A stretch of 64,000 bases of DNA from Ampullaceana balthica. Lineage: Eukaryota > Mollusca > Gastropoda > Lymnaeidae. The notes beneath the pieces were generated by a model that was not told the DNA's origin, did not search any database, and worked only from the letters and a program-made list of their open reading frames with translations. Shown here one piece after another: positions 44,201 to 55,090 of the stretch (within the stretch, counting starts at the first letter, position 1; every line of letters begins with the position of its first letter). A program made the position numbers and the translations under genes. The stretch is from the NCBI GenBank assembly GCA_944989445.1, contig CALYLW010000209.1, positions 87,001 through 151,000 of the forward strand. Reading direction: 5' to 3'.

Positions 44201-47200
44201 TGCATCTGGCTCCTGATCCACAAAACAGCGACTTAACAAAAAGAATAAAACAAATTACAAGCGATCAATTTTTTAATAAATGTCAGTTTATTATTTGTAT
44301 AAAAGATTTTAACTGAAAAGAAATTATGAAGAGATTATCATAATAAATATAATGCTAAGGTCAGTATTAATTTCATCCTTTATTCTGTCTATATGCCCTT
44401 GCAATTATCTTGTATGATACAAATTATTTTTTAATTCCCTTACTTATACTGGGCATCTTTATTCATGCGACAAAACCATTGATCTGGCAGAGAGTCAGCA
44501 TCTTCTCCAGGTTGCAAGCGTCGCCACAATAAACATTCATTGCATTGAACCCAGGTCCAATCAGGAAGTTTACTGGAATTTTAATGACAACAAATTTAAT
44601 CAATAATGAAAGTACACAAAATAGAAGACAGTAGCCGCGGAAGAAAGTGTTTTATCATATTTACAATCCCCAGGAGCCTTTCCACACATCTTCTCTATAA
44701 ATTGTACTCCTTTTAATCAAACATTTGAATTTATTTGTATCTTGTGAATATGAAAATTTCCCAAATTAGATCTAACACCAACATTTGCCCATATTCTCAA
44801 TCACAATGAGCTTTTTATTTAGGCTAACTTTTGTTTTCAAGTGTTAGTGGGGTTTTTTTTCCTTATTTCTTTTTTTATAAATTGAATTGCATTAAATTTT
44901 GTTTTCCAATTTAGTTTCTACAGATTTAAAGAATTTTAAATTTAAGTTTAGTAACAGCATACAAAATTTCAAGATATTATTTAAAAATTTAGAGAAAATT
45001 CTTAGCAGTACAAGATTTAAATTTTTTTTAACTGATACTAACCCATCTTTATTACTTTGTGTTTCCTTTTCACTGTTCCAGTAATTATTTAATCTGAGAG
45101 CTAGTGCTGCCATAATAGAACTAAGGACAAAGACAAATTTATGTTAATTTTTATTGTTATTGTGGCAGTTAGACAGAAGAATTTTTAAATAAAACAATTT
45201 TTTTTACAGATTGCAAAATAAAGAAACTTGTAATAAAATAACTCATGGAAATTTAAAGCAACACTTCAATACATTAGTTTATATAGTTAACAGTTTATAC
45301 GTGTAAGTTTTGCACAAAAGGTTAGCAATACTTGAAGCGGTCATTTCTGTTAAAGTCCTGTTTGTTGTGCGTTGGCTTGATGAAGTCCAGCTCAACCACA
45401 CCTATCACCCCTACACCTCTTTCATTGGCCTGATGAGAATGAATAAATTTAAATAATAATATTTTTATTATATCATCAAGGTTTACTTGATTTTAATGCT
45501 GTAATATTTTGTTAAATATTTTTAAGTTTCTACTTTTGATTCAATATTTACTATACAAATTTATTTCTTTGATGCAACCAATGTTTATAATAGTACCTGT
45601 TTCTGATATCCAACCCTTTCATAGGCTATCATCAACCTGTTCTTGTGATAGAGCATCAGGCCGTAGTTTTCATTACAGTCTTGTTCACATGAGAATCCAA
45701 AAGTGATCTTGATAGGTTTGTCCTGTTTTCCCTGAGGAAATACATAACATTAAACTTCCACTAGATGGAAATAAAAATTGTACAATTTCCACCAGTCTAA
45801 AAAAACTAAACCATTATCATAACGATAAATAAAATAATTTTGGTCTTGAGGAGTTTAAAATATGTTTAAAAATATTTCACTTTTTTAGACTAGCCACATC
45901 TTGGTGTGGTGCAGCTAATGAGACTAGCCACATCTTGGTGTGGTGCCCTTTTTGAGACTAGCCACATCTTGGTGTGGTGCACTTTTTGAGACTAGCCACA
46001 TCTTGGTGTGGTGCACTTTTTGAGACTAGCCACATCTTGGTGTGGTGCAGCTAATGAGACTAGCCACATCTTGGTGTGGTGCAGCTAATGAGACTAGCCA
46101 CATCTTGGTGTGGTGCAGCTAATGAGACTAGCCACATCTTGGTGTGGTGCAGCTAATGAGACTAGCCACATCTTGGTGTGGTGCAGCTAATGAGACTAGC
46201 CACATCTTGGTGTGGTGCTGTCATGAAATTTAATATTATAATATTATAACTCAATCATCAATCAAAACATTGGATTATAAACTTACCATCCAACTAGGTT
46301 TGTATGATCTTATCTTGGTCTTATGCAACATTTTGGACATATATTTTGATATAACACGATGTCCTCTTATAGTTATTTTCATTCTTGGACGCAGATACAA
46401 AATACTGCAATACGCCTAGAAAATGAATACATTTTTTTATAATTTGATGGCTATTGAGGCAGAGGTTCTCAAACTTGTTCAGTCAAGGAACCCCTTTACA
46501 AGGCATAGAAGTTTTGCTGATGCAGCCTGATTTATAATCCAAAATATGAACTCAAAGCCAAAGGTGATAGTCTAAACTAAGTTACATCATAAAATAACAG
46601 CAGTAAAATGCAAGCAGATTTCACTGCTTAGCTGAATATGATATAGCGGTAACAGTTTTTGAGTAAATTTTGTACATGTGCTAACAACGACCAAATGAGT
46701 ATCGGGTACTTATATTATGATTATATCCAATTTTAAATTATCCCCCGTTCTGATGGGGGAGTTTATTAGTCATTTTTTGTAATGTTTACTGGAAGCCATC
46801 ACATAAACAAAGAAAAGATGGATCTTGTGGAAAATATTTTAAAGGCAGTTCTCACCCTTTTGTGAATGCCATGGAGTCATTTACGAATTCCAAGTGGGCT
46901 ATGGATCATTGTTTGAGAACCTCTGGGTTAGGGTTAAGGGCTTTAAGTTTAAATAGCAAGTAATAAAGTTATTTTTAAAGTAATACAATTAGCAAGCAAT
47001 CAAAGTGGTTTTAATTTTTAAAGACTTACTCTGAGTGACCTCTTGTACTCTGGTGTGTTGTCAACAGGACGACTATCAATGTTGGTTGGATCTGGTATGT
47101 ATGGATCTGGACATCTAATATCCTTACGGTCACTTTTAAAATCTAGTTCTTCTTTACCACTTTCTAATCTATATGAATACATAATACATAGTTATTTTAA

Positions 47201-50200
47201 CGAGCCTTAATGTATCTCCATCTTCATGTACATTCCTTACATGCATATATAAGTACATCTATATGAGGAATGTTCTGGTAGAATGAGGTTCAACATTGGA
47301 AGGGAACTCAGATGATTTGTTTTCAACTGTCAGTACTGTCACAAGTAGTTTAAAGTAGTAGATCACAATGAGGTTTAATTATGTCATGACCAGCTAGATT
47401 TTTGAAAGTGTACTAAGTAAAAATCTCTAAAACATCAGAGACCATATTGTGACCATATACAAAAACTTTTACTTTTAATTTAATACCAATTAAACTTAAT
47501 AACAGTGATGGCGAACATATGGCATGCATGCCACAGTCGGCATGCAGAGCCTCATCAGCCGCACGCGACTAAAATATTACTTCCTTAATCAAACCATCTA
47601 AGCCAAACCCCCATCATCGGGTTTCATTGGAGTGTTGGCACTTTGCTATAAATAAGTGGGTTTTTGTTTTGAATTTTGGGTACACTGCCCCAAAAAAAAA
47701 GGTTCGCCACCACTGTTCTATAAAATTATTAATTAAATAAAAAGTTTTGTCTTCAAAAGAGGCTGAAAATGAAAGGAAAAAAGTTGTAATGCACATATGC
47801 GTGAAAACATTTTTGAAAAATTTCATCAAGTTTAAGTCCAAACCAATGAAATTCATTTCTTTTAATTTTTTTTTAAAACTGATTCTACATATAAAAGATA
47901 TTTGAAACTATCATTTTTAATTTAATTGTTAATCTTTAAGCAAATACTAAATATCAATACCTATGGAGGTTGTAGATAAATATCTTTGTTCCAGTTTTTG
48001 AAGATTCCAAATATTTCAATTCTTCTTTCAGAGACATCTCATTTTTAAAAATAGAATTCTGCAAGATAGCTTCAAGGTTGTTGCGACACTCCTGACTGTT
48101 GTTACGTATTAGTATAATTGTGTTAAGGAACTCATTTATTTCACAAAAACAAATTAATGTGTTTAGATTTGTCCTGTTAAAAAACTCATTTATTTCACAA
48201 AAACTCTTGAATGTGTTTAGATTTCAAATATTGATAAGCTGCCGCTCTTCTTGTTTGCTGATAAAAGTCATCAGTTTTATTTGCTCAATATTACCAATAG
48301 GTAGAAAGTGTAGAGCTATATTTTTTAAGCAATAATAATACATGTACCTTAAAAAATTGGAAAAACTAAAATGGTACTGGAGACAAGGAAGTAATTTGGA
48401 ATTAACTTCAAGAGCCAATACTTATGTTGGACATGTGCAAAAAAAATGTAAATATTTTTACTCTATATTTTATCAGGCACAAATAACATTGATAAGCATA
48501 TTAAAATGACTAAGAAATTCTCTTAAATGAAAAATTTAATAAAAAATATAATCATTTATTTGATACTGACATCCTCAAATTTTTAGGAATGTATAGATAT
48601 TTAATTTTAAATATAGACAACAAAACATAAAAAATGCTAATAATAAAATATATTTAAAAAAATTAACATTCTTTTGCCATTTATTGACTACATTGATGAA
48701 TCACAAAAGTGAAAAAAACATAAGATAAAGAGATATCTTAACATTTCTTTATAAATAAAAACATAAGATAAAGAGATATCTTAACATTTCTTTATAAATA
48801 AAAACATAAGATAAAGAGATATCTTAACATTTCTTTATAAATAAAAACATAAGATAAAGAGATATCTTAACATTTCTTTATAAATAAAAACATAAGATAA
48901 AGAGATATCTTAACATTTCTTTATAAATAAAAACATAAGATAAAGAGATATCTTAACATTTCTTTATAAATAAAAACATAAGATAAAGAGATATCTTAAC
49001 ATTTCTTTATAAATAAAAACATAAGATAAAGAGATATCTTAACATTTCTTTATAAATAAAAACATAAGATAAAGAGATATCTTAACATTTCTTTATAAAT
49101 AAAGACATAAGATAAAGAGATATCTTAACATTTCTTTATAAATAAAAACATAAGATAAAGAGATATCTTAACATTTCTTTATGAATAAGAAAAGGATATA
49201 GTCAGGCAGACTGTACTCAAGTATGGGTACAATCACAGAGTCAGCTCCTATGGCTTCGAGGTAGGTCTGTGACAGGAATCCAATACAAGCACTTTTACTG
49301 CATCTGGAAAATACCAGGACATCTTTTCCTAAACGCATGGAGCCACTCTTGAAGCCATTGCCATATAAGCCAACAGCTTTGTAGGATTCTCTTTTGTTAT
49401 AGATTTCTTTATCACAGTAGCCAAAGCTGAAAAAGAAACGTGACTAATGTTACATATGTTGATGTGTCTATAACATGAACAGATCAAATATATAAGCCAC
49501 CATAATCTTTGATCCTTGACAAATAAATAATATTAGATAACTTGTTCCGTGATCAATATCATGATTGACAATTATGCAAGGAAACTAACATTGATGATCT
49601 CACTCTTCTTTAAATTATTTCCAATGTTTTCACACATCTTCACTAAGTTAGAAAACAATGTTTAAAGTTTAAATACTGTCAACAATAATCCAATTAATTA
49701 GGCCGTGAGGAAGAGCTTTGCATAAATATTGCATGAAATTTTATGTAACCTCATTTTTCTTGTTATGCACAAATTAGCTTAATTTAGTCATTCTTAACCT
49801 AGAGTTTAGTTGCACAGCTAACCAATTCTTTCAGCTGTGACCATTTTTATGTGTGGTTAAAGAGGTTGATACAGTTATTTTCATGAGCCAATACAGTAGC
49901 ATAACACAAACTCTCATTTGAAAAAACATAAGATTATTGGAAGCATAAAATAAAGAGAAATGCATTTTCATGTATAAAGTTCCTCCAAGCTGTTTCCAAG
50001 TATTACTTTGACTCATGTCTGTATTTTACAAGTTTACAAAACTAAAAACTCATATAAACACCTGAGCATCTTGAGTAACTTTTCCTTGTCCATTCCTGTT
50101 CCATTATCCAAAAATATAAGACACTGAATATTATTTACAGATTGCACATCTATTACCAGCTCGGATGCACTAACATCAGGATCATAAGCGTTATCTGTAA

Positions 50201-50639
50201 TTTTAAAAAATGAATCAATACCGATAGTCAAGTACATGTGCTCAGAAATATATTTTGTAAATGATGTGTAAAAATAAGTTATGCCCACAAAAATATAATA
50301 ATTAGAAAGAATCATTTTTCAAGAATTGAGGACTCGTAGGTGCCTAAATAAAATAAAATAATATTTTTAAAATCTAATTTCATTTATAATTTAGACCAAC
50401 TTGAATAAAAACAATGAAAACAAATATTTATTTTTTTTAAAGTACAGTTATTTTTTTTAATAAGGTTATTGCTGTGAACTGTTGGTAATCCTAAAAGCTC
50501 CGAATCATACACATTTCTGTTGTTTCATTATATGAAAATAAAAAGAAAATAAAATAATGTTTTTACCAATTATTTCTGCAAAAGCCCCAAATGCCCATAC
50601 ATGACTAGTTGAGTTTGAGTGCAAAAATTTAGGATTAGT
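40936..50639 (-). CDS. MORC: MORC-family CW zinc-finger ATPase gene (16 exons found, 5' end missing)
   Basis: Exons at 50567-50639, 50062-50194, 49217-49426, 47961-48095, 47030-47168, 46287-46415, 45597-45731, 45332-45429, 45043-45120, 44444-44572, 44178-44231, 43800-43839, 42909-42928, 42304-42358, 41735-42077 and 40936-41252 total 2088 nt in one frame (695 codons plus stop). Every junction is AG/GT with matching phase. Order: N-terminal GHKL ATPase, S5-like transducer, CW zinc finger (about residues 378-425), Ser/Lys-rich linker, acidic tail. MORC proteins are nuclear ATPases that bind DNA and compact or silence chromatin; the CW domain of MORC3/4 reads methylated histone H3K4. Vertebrate MORC3/4 are longer (over 900 residues), so the C-terminal coiled-coil region seems reduced or missed. 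The initiator exon lies above 50639 and was not found. MORC3/4-like is my best placement. Confidence 0.93.
41735..42077 (-). CDS. MORC: MORC exon o: Ser/Lys-rich linker
   Basis: 343 nt. Basic, low-complexity stretch with KKTKMAVSSGSLKAKM and SSKSKRLQNRMPQ (possible nuclear signal), then Asn/Ser-rich and acidic NSEDEDQMSDD. The start at 42077 is the only phase-0 acceptor found. Confidence 0.75.
42304..42358 (-). CDS. MORC: MORC exon n
   Basis: 55 nt, reading STKEYSIFKADSPDYVHK. Donor GTAAGG. Confidence 0.8.
42430..42779. repeat. 38-bp minisatellite in a MORC intron, about 9 copies
   Basis: ACATACATCAGAACCACTAG then TGTAGTACTACTAATAGT, nearly identical copies, in the intron between 42358 and 42909. 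Confidence 0.95.
42909..42928 (-). CDS. MORC: MORC micro-exon m
   Basis: 20 nt, reading SKQNKK, with TTTCAG acceptor and GTAAGT donor. Included because it makes the flanking phases consistent. Confidence 0.65.
42929..43799. other. MORC intron, AT-rich
   Basis: No repeat or RNA gene recognised. Confidence 0.6.
43800..43839 (-). CDS. MORC: MORC exon l
   Basis: 40 nt, reading RGRRKPNTVSPSE, basic linker. Acceptor TTTTAG, donor GTAATT. Confidence 0.8.
44178..44231 (-). CDS. MORC: MORC exon k
   Basis: 54 nt, reading RCFVDQEPDAPVDDPRK, closing the CW domain. Confidence 0.92.
44444..44572 (-). CDS. MORC: MORC exon j: CW zinc finger
   Basis: 129 nt, reading KLPDWTWVQCNECLLWRRL then DQWFCRMNKDAQ. 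Three of the four zinc Cys and both key Trp are here; the fourth Cys is in the next exon (RCFVDQEP). Confidence 0.95.
45043..45120 (-). CDS. MORC: MORC exon i
   Basis: 78 nt, reading MAALALRLNNYW then NSEKETQSNKD. The donor GTTAGT was chosen because only it keeps frame into the CW exon. Confidence 0.85.
45332..45429 (-). CDS. MORC: MORC exon h
   Basis: 98 nt, reading GVGVIGVVELDFIKPTHNKQ then DFNRNDRF. The family hallmark PTHNKQDF is intact. Confidence 0.95.
45597..45731 (-). CDS. MORC: MORC exon g
   Basis: 135 nt, 45 whole codons: IKITFGFSCEQDCNENYGLM and LYHKNRLMIAYERVGYQ, a strongly conserved MORC block. Confidence 0.95.
45888..46218. repeat. 34-bp minisatellite in a MORC intron, about 10 copies
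   Basis: GACTAGCCACATCTTGGTGT then GGTGCAGCTAATGA, with a GCACTTTTT variant in units 2-4. Intron between 45731 and 46287. Confidence 0.95.
46287..46415 (-). CDS. MORC: MORC exon f
   Basis: 129 nt, 43 whole codons: AYCSILYLRPRMKITIRGH then the MLHKTKIRSYKPSWM segment of the S5-like domain. Confidence 0.95.
46460..46925. mobile_element. hAT MITE in a MORC intron, 466 bp
   Basis: CAGAGGTTCTCAAAC and GTTTGAGAACCTCTG are perfect 15-bp inverted ends. Flanks TATTGAGG and GGTTAGGG do not match, so the target duplication has decayed. Confidence 0.85.
47030..47168 (-). CDS. MORC: MORC exon e
   Basis: 139 nt, reading ELDFKSDRKDIRCPDPY and DNTPEYKRSLR, the start of the transducer region. Acceptor ATATAG, donor GTAAGT. 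Confidence 0.93.
47503..47715. mobile_element. hAT MITE in a MORC intron, 213 bp
   Basis: CAGTGATGGCGAACAT and GGTTCGCCACCACTG are inverted ends. Flanks CTTAATAA and TTCTATAA are similar but not identical. Confidence 0.75.
47961..48095 (-). CDS. MORC: MORC exon d
   Basis: 135 nt, reading QECRNNLEAILQNS, LKEELKYLESS and TGTKIFIYNLHR, the G3 region that closes the GHKL fold. Acceptor AACAG at 48096. Confidence 0.9.
48719..49186. repeat. 43-bp minisatellite in a MORC intron, about 11 copies
   Basis: CATAAGATAAAGAGATATCT then TAACATTTCTTTATAAATAA, nearly identical. Each unit contains AAGATA/TATCTT self-complementary parts. The array stops about 30 bp from the donor of exon c. Confidence 0.95.
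49217..49426 (-). CDS. MORC: MORC exon c: ATP lid and G2 motif
   Basis: 210 nt, reading FGYCDKEIYN, VGLYGNGFKSGSMRLGKD (the glycine-rich ATP lid) and GFLSQTYLEAIGADSVIVPI. I chose the donor GTACAG because it restores frame with the next exon. Confidence 0.93.
50062..50194 (-). CDS. MORC: MORC exon b: N-box and G1 motif
   Basis: 133 nt, reading DNAYDPDVSASELVID and DNGTGMDKEKLLKML. DNAYD holds the Mg-binding Asn and DNGTGMD is the G1 loop. The donor GTGTTT leaves phase 2, and the split codon completes MLSFG. Confidence 0.95.
50567..50639 (-). CDS. MORC: MORC exon a: ATPase N-terminus
   Basis: 73 nt, reading NPKFLHSNSTSHVWAFGAF then AEII. It ends one base into the catalytic-pocket Asp codon. 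Acceptor TTTCAG, donor GTAAAA. Confidence 0.92.
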
Positions 50640-50911
50640 CTGAAATTTAAAAAATGAGAATTTAAAATTACTGTACAATACCAATTCATACTATAATAAT
50701 ATACATGTTCTAATACTATGATGCAGACTATACTTTTGCATTCTTTTTTTATCATTCAAATCTTGTTGGAATTTTACACATCTACTAGAAAATAAACAGT
50801 TTATAATTTATAAATCTCAAATTTTGTAAGACCGAGTAATTGAATAATGTCATAAAAGTGTTATTTGTAAAGATTGGCCATTTATGAGTCATCTTATGAT
50901 GTCCTATTTAT

Positions 50912-51306
50912 TACAGGTGTTCTTAATATACATCAGATTAATATTACAGGTGCTCTTAATATACATCAGATTATTATTACAGGTGTTCTTAATATACATC
51001 AGATTATTATTACAGGTGCTCTTAATATACATCAGATTATTATTACAGGTGCTCTTAATATACATCAGATTATTATTACAGGTGTTCTTAATATACATCA
51101 GATTATTATTACAGGTGTTCTTAATATACATCAGATTATTATTACAGGTGTTCTTAATATACATCAGATTATTATTACAGGTGTTCTTAATATACATCAG
51201 ATTATTATTACAGGTGTTCTTAATATACATCAGATTATTATTACAGGTGTTCTTAATATACATCAGATTATTGTTACAGGCGCTCCTAATATACATCAGA
51301 TTATTG
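50912..51306. repeat. 33-bp minisatellite, about 12 copies
   Basis: ATTACAGGTGTTCTTAATAT then ACATCAGATTATT, with TGCTC variants. Thirty-three is a multiple of 3, so all frames stay open; the long frames here are artefacts. Confidence 0.95.
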
Positions 51307-51309
51307 TGT

Positions 51310-51880
51310 CCTACGTTCTGATCAGAACGCGCAGACCATTGCGGTCTGTTGCCAGCCTAGCGTTATCTTTGTGTTGTATTTATAAATTAAAATTAATTGC
51401 TTTATGTATCATTACTACTTTACTCTTGGTTCTTCTATCCTCTAGTGTTTCAAGGTTTAATGATTTAACTAATGGTGTTATTCTTGTCAGTTTTGAATAT
51501 TCTCCAGTAATGAATCTGGCAGCTCTTTTTTGAATTTGTTCTAGTTTATCAATGTTTTCTTTGGTGGATGGGTCCCATACAGAAGATAGAATTTTAGATC
51601 CATTAATTATTACAGTTTGCTCCCTACCCAAAACGAAGTTTTGGATCCATTGATCATTTTTGATGTAAAGGACCTGAGATTCCAAAGTAATTACGTTTTT
51701 TAAGTAAACTAATGTTGTGAACTTTGTCAAATGCTTTTCTAGTAATATTGTGTCTATTTCAACTATTTGATCATTATATTATTCTCTAAGCCATTTGATA
51801 GTTCACCTATTAAAGTTAAACCTATTAATTGTGTTTCACATGATCGTTTTTTTCTTCTAAAGATTAGTTTATTAAGAAGA
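51310..51880 (-). mobile_element. Non-LTR retrotransposon, ORF2 C-terminal fragment
   Basis: The minus-strand frame from 51730 reads SSVWDPSTKENIDKLEQIQK, then RAARFITGEYSKLTRITPL, then SLNLETLEDRRTKSKVVMIH, the thumb/C-terminal region of a jockey/CR1-like RT. It is 5'-truncated, and its 3' side (CTGATCAGAACGCGCAGACC, plus strand) abuts the 33-bp array. Confidence 0.88.
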
Positions 51881-51903
51881 ATAAATTATAAAACAATCAG
51901 ATA

Positions 51904-52032
<129 letters not shown>

Positions 52033-52235
52033 TCTAATGGATATATAAACCATAAAGCCATGAAAAGATTATTAAAAAGATTGACATGCAGTTTATTCAC
52101 TTGTACCTGTGACCACACGTTTTGAATAGTTTACAGTACACCGTTTAATCCTGATACTAGAAGCTCACATGTGATAGGCTTGCCAAACTTATGACTTCTG
52201 CGCCTACTGACTACTGTAATGTAATGACTGACAAC

Positions 52236-52413
52236 CAATCTTCCCTCTAAGGTTCGTGGGCCCGTGTGCAAAAAAAAATATTAAAAATTCGTGTGCAAAG
52301 TTGCACAGCATCCATTTTGTGAGCAATATGTTACAATATTTGCTGCGTGGTAATCTCGGGGTCGGTCAGATATTTGCGCAACAGTGCAGCCGCGCAGCCT
52401 AAAGGGAACATTG
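52236..52413. mobile_element. hAT MITE, 178 bp, perfect 8-bp target duplication
   Basis: CAATCTTCCCTCTAAGG and CCTAAAGGGAACATTG are inverted ends. Both flanks are CTGACAAC (52228-52235 and 52414-52421). The interior has two CGTGTGCAAA motifs and GCAGCCGCGCAGCC. It is the intact relative of the minisatellite-bearing copy at 21436. Confidence 0.92.
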
Positions 52414-52614
52414 CTGACAACTCAGTGTCAAACTCACACATATTTCAGTACGAGGCTGCATTGACTTCTGCTATTACCATGGCGTCCATGGCCATGGTTA
52501 AAAAAACAAATCGCCTTGGTTTTATAGTTACACATGTAACATGTGTTACATTTCAATTTGGAAATCATGCTTGTTTTATTTCAGAATATTTTGTTAAGAA
52601 ATGTAGCTATGCAT

Positions 52615-53060
52615 TAGGGACCATCAAAAAATGACGTCATGAGATTTTCCCCGATTTTTCACTCCCCCTCCCCCTCGTAACGCGTTGTCACATAAACTTA
52701 GACCCCCCCTCCAATTTGACGTCACAAAGCTTTGCCCCCCCCCTAAAAAAACAGTTGTATTTTCAATTTGAAAAATAGCATTTTCAAATCAATTTTTTAT
52801 AATTTCAGTATGTATTTAGTGTAAGGTTGCGATCAAATATCGTAACAGCAACACGCGTGAAGCCATGTAAAACGTCATAAAATAAATTGTAAGACATCAA
52901 ATATTTAAAAGGAGCTTAAATTTAAAGTTGCGAGTTTTGATGTGACGTCACATTTCTCAACAAAAAAAAACAACCTTCCCCCTCGTCGCACATCGTAACA
53001 AATGTGTGGACCCCCCTCCCCCCCCCAAGGTCCGTGACGTCATTTATGGACGTCCCCTTA
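52615..53060. mobile_element. GTCCATAAATGACGTCA MITE copy
   Basis: The left end TTAGGGACCATCAAAAAATG is paired with GTGACGTCATTTATGGACGT then CCCCTTA. C-rich arms and a CACAAAGCTTTG stretch match 28981. Confidence 0.8.
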
Positions 53061-53263
53061 GGTGAATTGCAATTTTGCTATGGACACTGTTTATCTCAAG
53101 GCTTGCTATAGAATTAATTATTTTTATGTTTTATGTACCTTGAAGCAGATTTTTAAAAATTAGTATTTTTATTATTTTTTAAAAATTATGCTTGCCCAAA
53201 TTTAGCGCACACGACCAAGTTGGGCTTACATTTCAATTGTTACCATAGCAACGATTGCCACTA

Positions 53264-53533
53264 TGTCCATAAAGTGCGTCACGCTCCAGAGGGGGGGGGT
53301 AAAAGAAAGTGTGACAGTTTGTGACAGGGGGGATGGGGGGTCCGGCCATGTGTGACGTCACGGTGTTTTATATTTAATTTTATTTATTTTGTTAATAAAA
53401 AAACAACATTTTTGTTCGAAAGTGTTACGTACTTTAGGGGGGGGGGTTCCAAGATTTGTGACAGTTTGTAACAGGGAAAGGGGGGGGTTAAAATGGTCCA
53501 AAATAGCGTGACATACTTTATGGACGGCCCCTA
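53264..53533. mobile_element. GTCCATAAA-ended MITE, second type
   Basis: GTCCATAAAGTGCGTCACGC and GCGTGACATACTTTATGGAC are inverted ends. G-rich arms face inwards. Confidence 0.8.
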
Positions 53534-53789
53534 TTCACCAAACAAAGCTGGGTCGTGATCTTCCCGTTGAAATTCACGATAATGCTACCTCCATACTCTT
53601 CTGTATAGAAGGAACGTATATATTTGAATATACTATTATTCCGCATGAAATACTTCTGCTACTCAACTTCTGTGTGTGTGGGGTGGGGGAGAGCAACCTG
53701 GTAGTTCAAATCTATTTAAGGACGGATCAATCTAGAACTTCAATACTTGCAGCGGGTTAATATCATGTCTGTCAATAACTGAGTTAAGT

Positions 53790-53895
53790 ATTTATCTTCT
53801 TATCTCATGTTACAGACGCTCCTTCTATGCAGAAGATTAATGCGCCCTATGCTTATCTATGGTTTGTGTCTAATCCTGCATTCTTATTCGAAAAG
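53790..53895 (-). mobile_element. Retrotransposon 3' tail
   Basis: On the minus strand it reads AGACACAAACCATAGATAAG and TAGGGCGCATTAATCTTCTG, matching 15340-15440. Confidence 0.75.
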
Positions 53896-54575
53896 GGGTT
53901 GGCATCTGCGTGGCTCGACAGACAAGTAGGGTTGTGGAGCTGGCCGTAAACCGACAACTGACTCCTGGCAGGCAATGCCGAAGTCCGGTGTTAGGTGCTA
54001 GTCACGTATGATTACAGTCGCTGTACGGATCTTAGGTAGAGCATTAGATGCAATGCCGATGATGAAAACCCCAGTACCCGTTGAGGGTCAGGTTATTCCG
54101 AAGCGAGCGACCGTTTCGTCCCTCTCATTTACTAGCAACGCCATTGAGCGGTGCCGGGTTAGGGCCAGGAGTGCAAGTAGGGATTAGCAATAGGTACCGC
54201 GAAGAGATTAACGGACGCCAGCTCCGAGGAAACCTTCAGGTGGGGGTTACACCCTAGGTAGGTCATTGATGATACCCCGCTGCGGTGGTCCTAACCATAG
54301 AGACTCGTGTGCTTTGCCGGGGTGGCGCCGAAGTGGTAGCGAGTCGAAGTAGGGAAAATTCCACCCCTCCTTTGTGAGGTCACTTTTAGTGGGAGGCATT
54401 TTCGACTCTGTGTCCTGGATGCCGAGGTGGCCGCTTCAGAAGCGACCGCTCCGGGGGGGGGGCTCTCAGCTGTTACGTCCCTTAGGGGAGGGGGCCAGAT
54501 GGCTGAGAGGGTTTTCGGGAAAGACACATGAAGAGCACTAGGCTCGGGGCTGCTGATTTTCTTCCACATGTAGGA
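53896..54575. other. GC-rich segment, unassigned (possible retrotransposon 5' region)
   Basis: Clearly GC-richer than its neighbours, with GGTCAGGTTATTCCGAAGCG, ACCGTTTCGTCCCTCTCATT and GCCGAGGTGGCCGCTTCAGA. No frame resembles a known protein. It is joined to the 3' tail at 53790. Confidence 0.4.
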
Positions 54576-55090
54576 TATTAGAGTTTTAAATGTTGATAAA
54601 GTGTTAGTTTTAAATGTTGATAAAGTGTTAGTTTTAAATTTTGATAAAGTGTTAGTTTTAAATGTTGATAAAGTGTTGGTTTTAAATGTTGATAAAGTGT
54701 TGGTTTTAAATGTTGATAAAGTGTTAGTTTTAAATGTTGATTAAGTGTTGGTTTTAAATGTTGATAAAGTGTTGGTTTTAAATGTTGATAAAGTGTTAGT
54801 TTTAACTGTTGATAAAGTGTTGGTTTTAAATGTTGATAAAGTGTTAGTTTTAAATGTTGATAAAGTGTTGGTTTTAAATGTTGATAAAGTGTTGGTTTTA
54901 AATGTTGATAAAGTGTTGGTTTTAAATGTTGATAAAGTGTTAGTTTTAAATGTTGATATAGTGTTAGTTTTAAATGTTGATAAAGTGTTGGTTTAAATGT
55001 TGATAAAGTGTTAGTTTTAAATGTTGATAAAGTGTTGGTTTTAAATGTTGATAAAGTGTTAGTTTTAAATGTTGATAAAGTGTTAGTTTC
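54576..55090. repeat. 24-bp minisatellite, about 21 copies
   Basis: GTTTTAAATGTTGATAAAGT then GTTA/GTTG. Single-base variants and one 1-bp deletion near 54993. All long frames are periodic. Confidence 0.95.

Noticed and set aside
50874..51533. Plus-strand 219-codon frame
   Set aside because: Mostly the 33-bp minisatellite, then antisense to a retrotransposon fragment.
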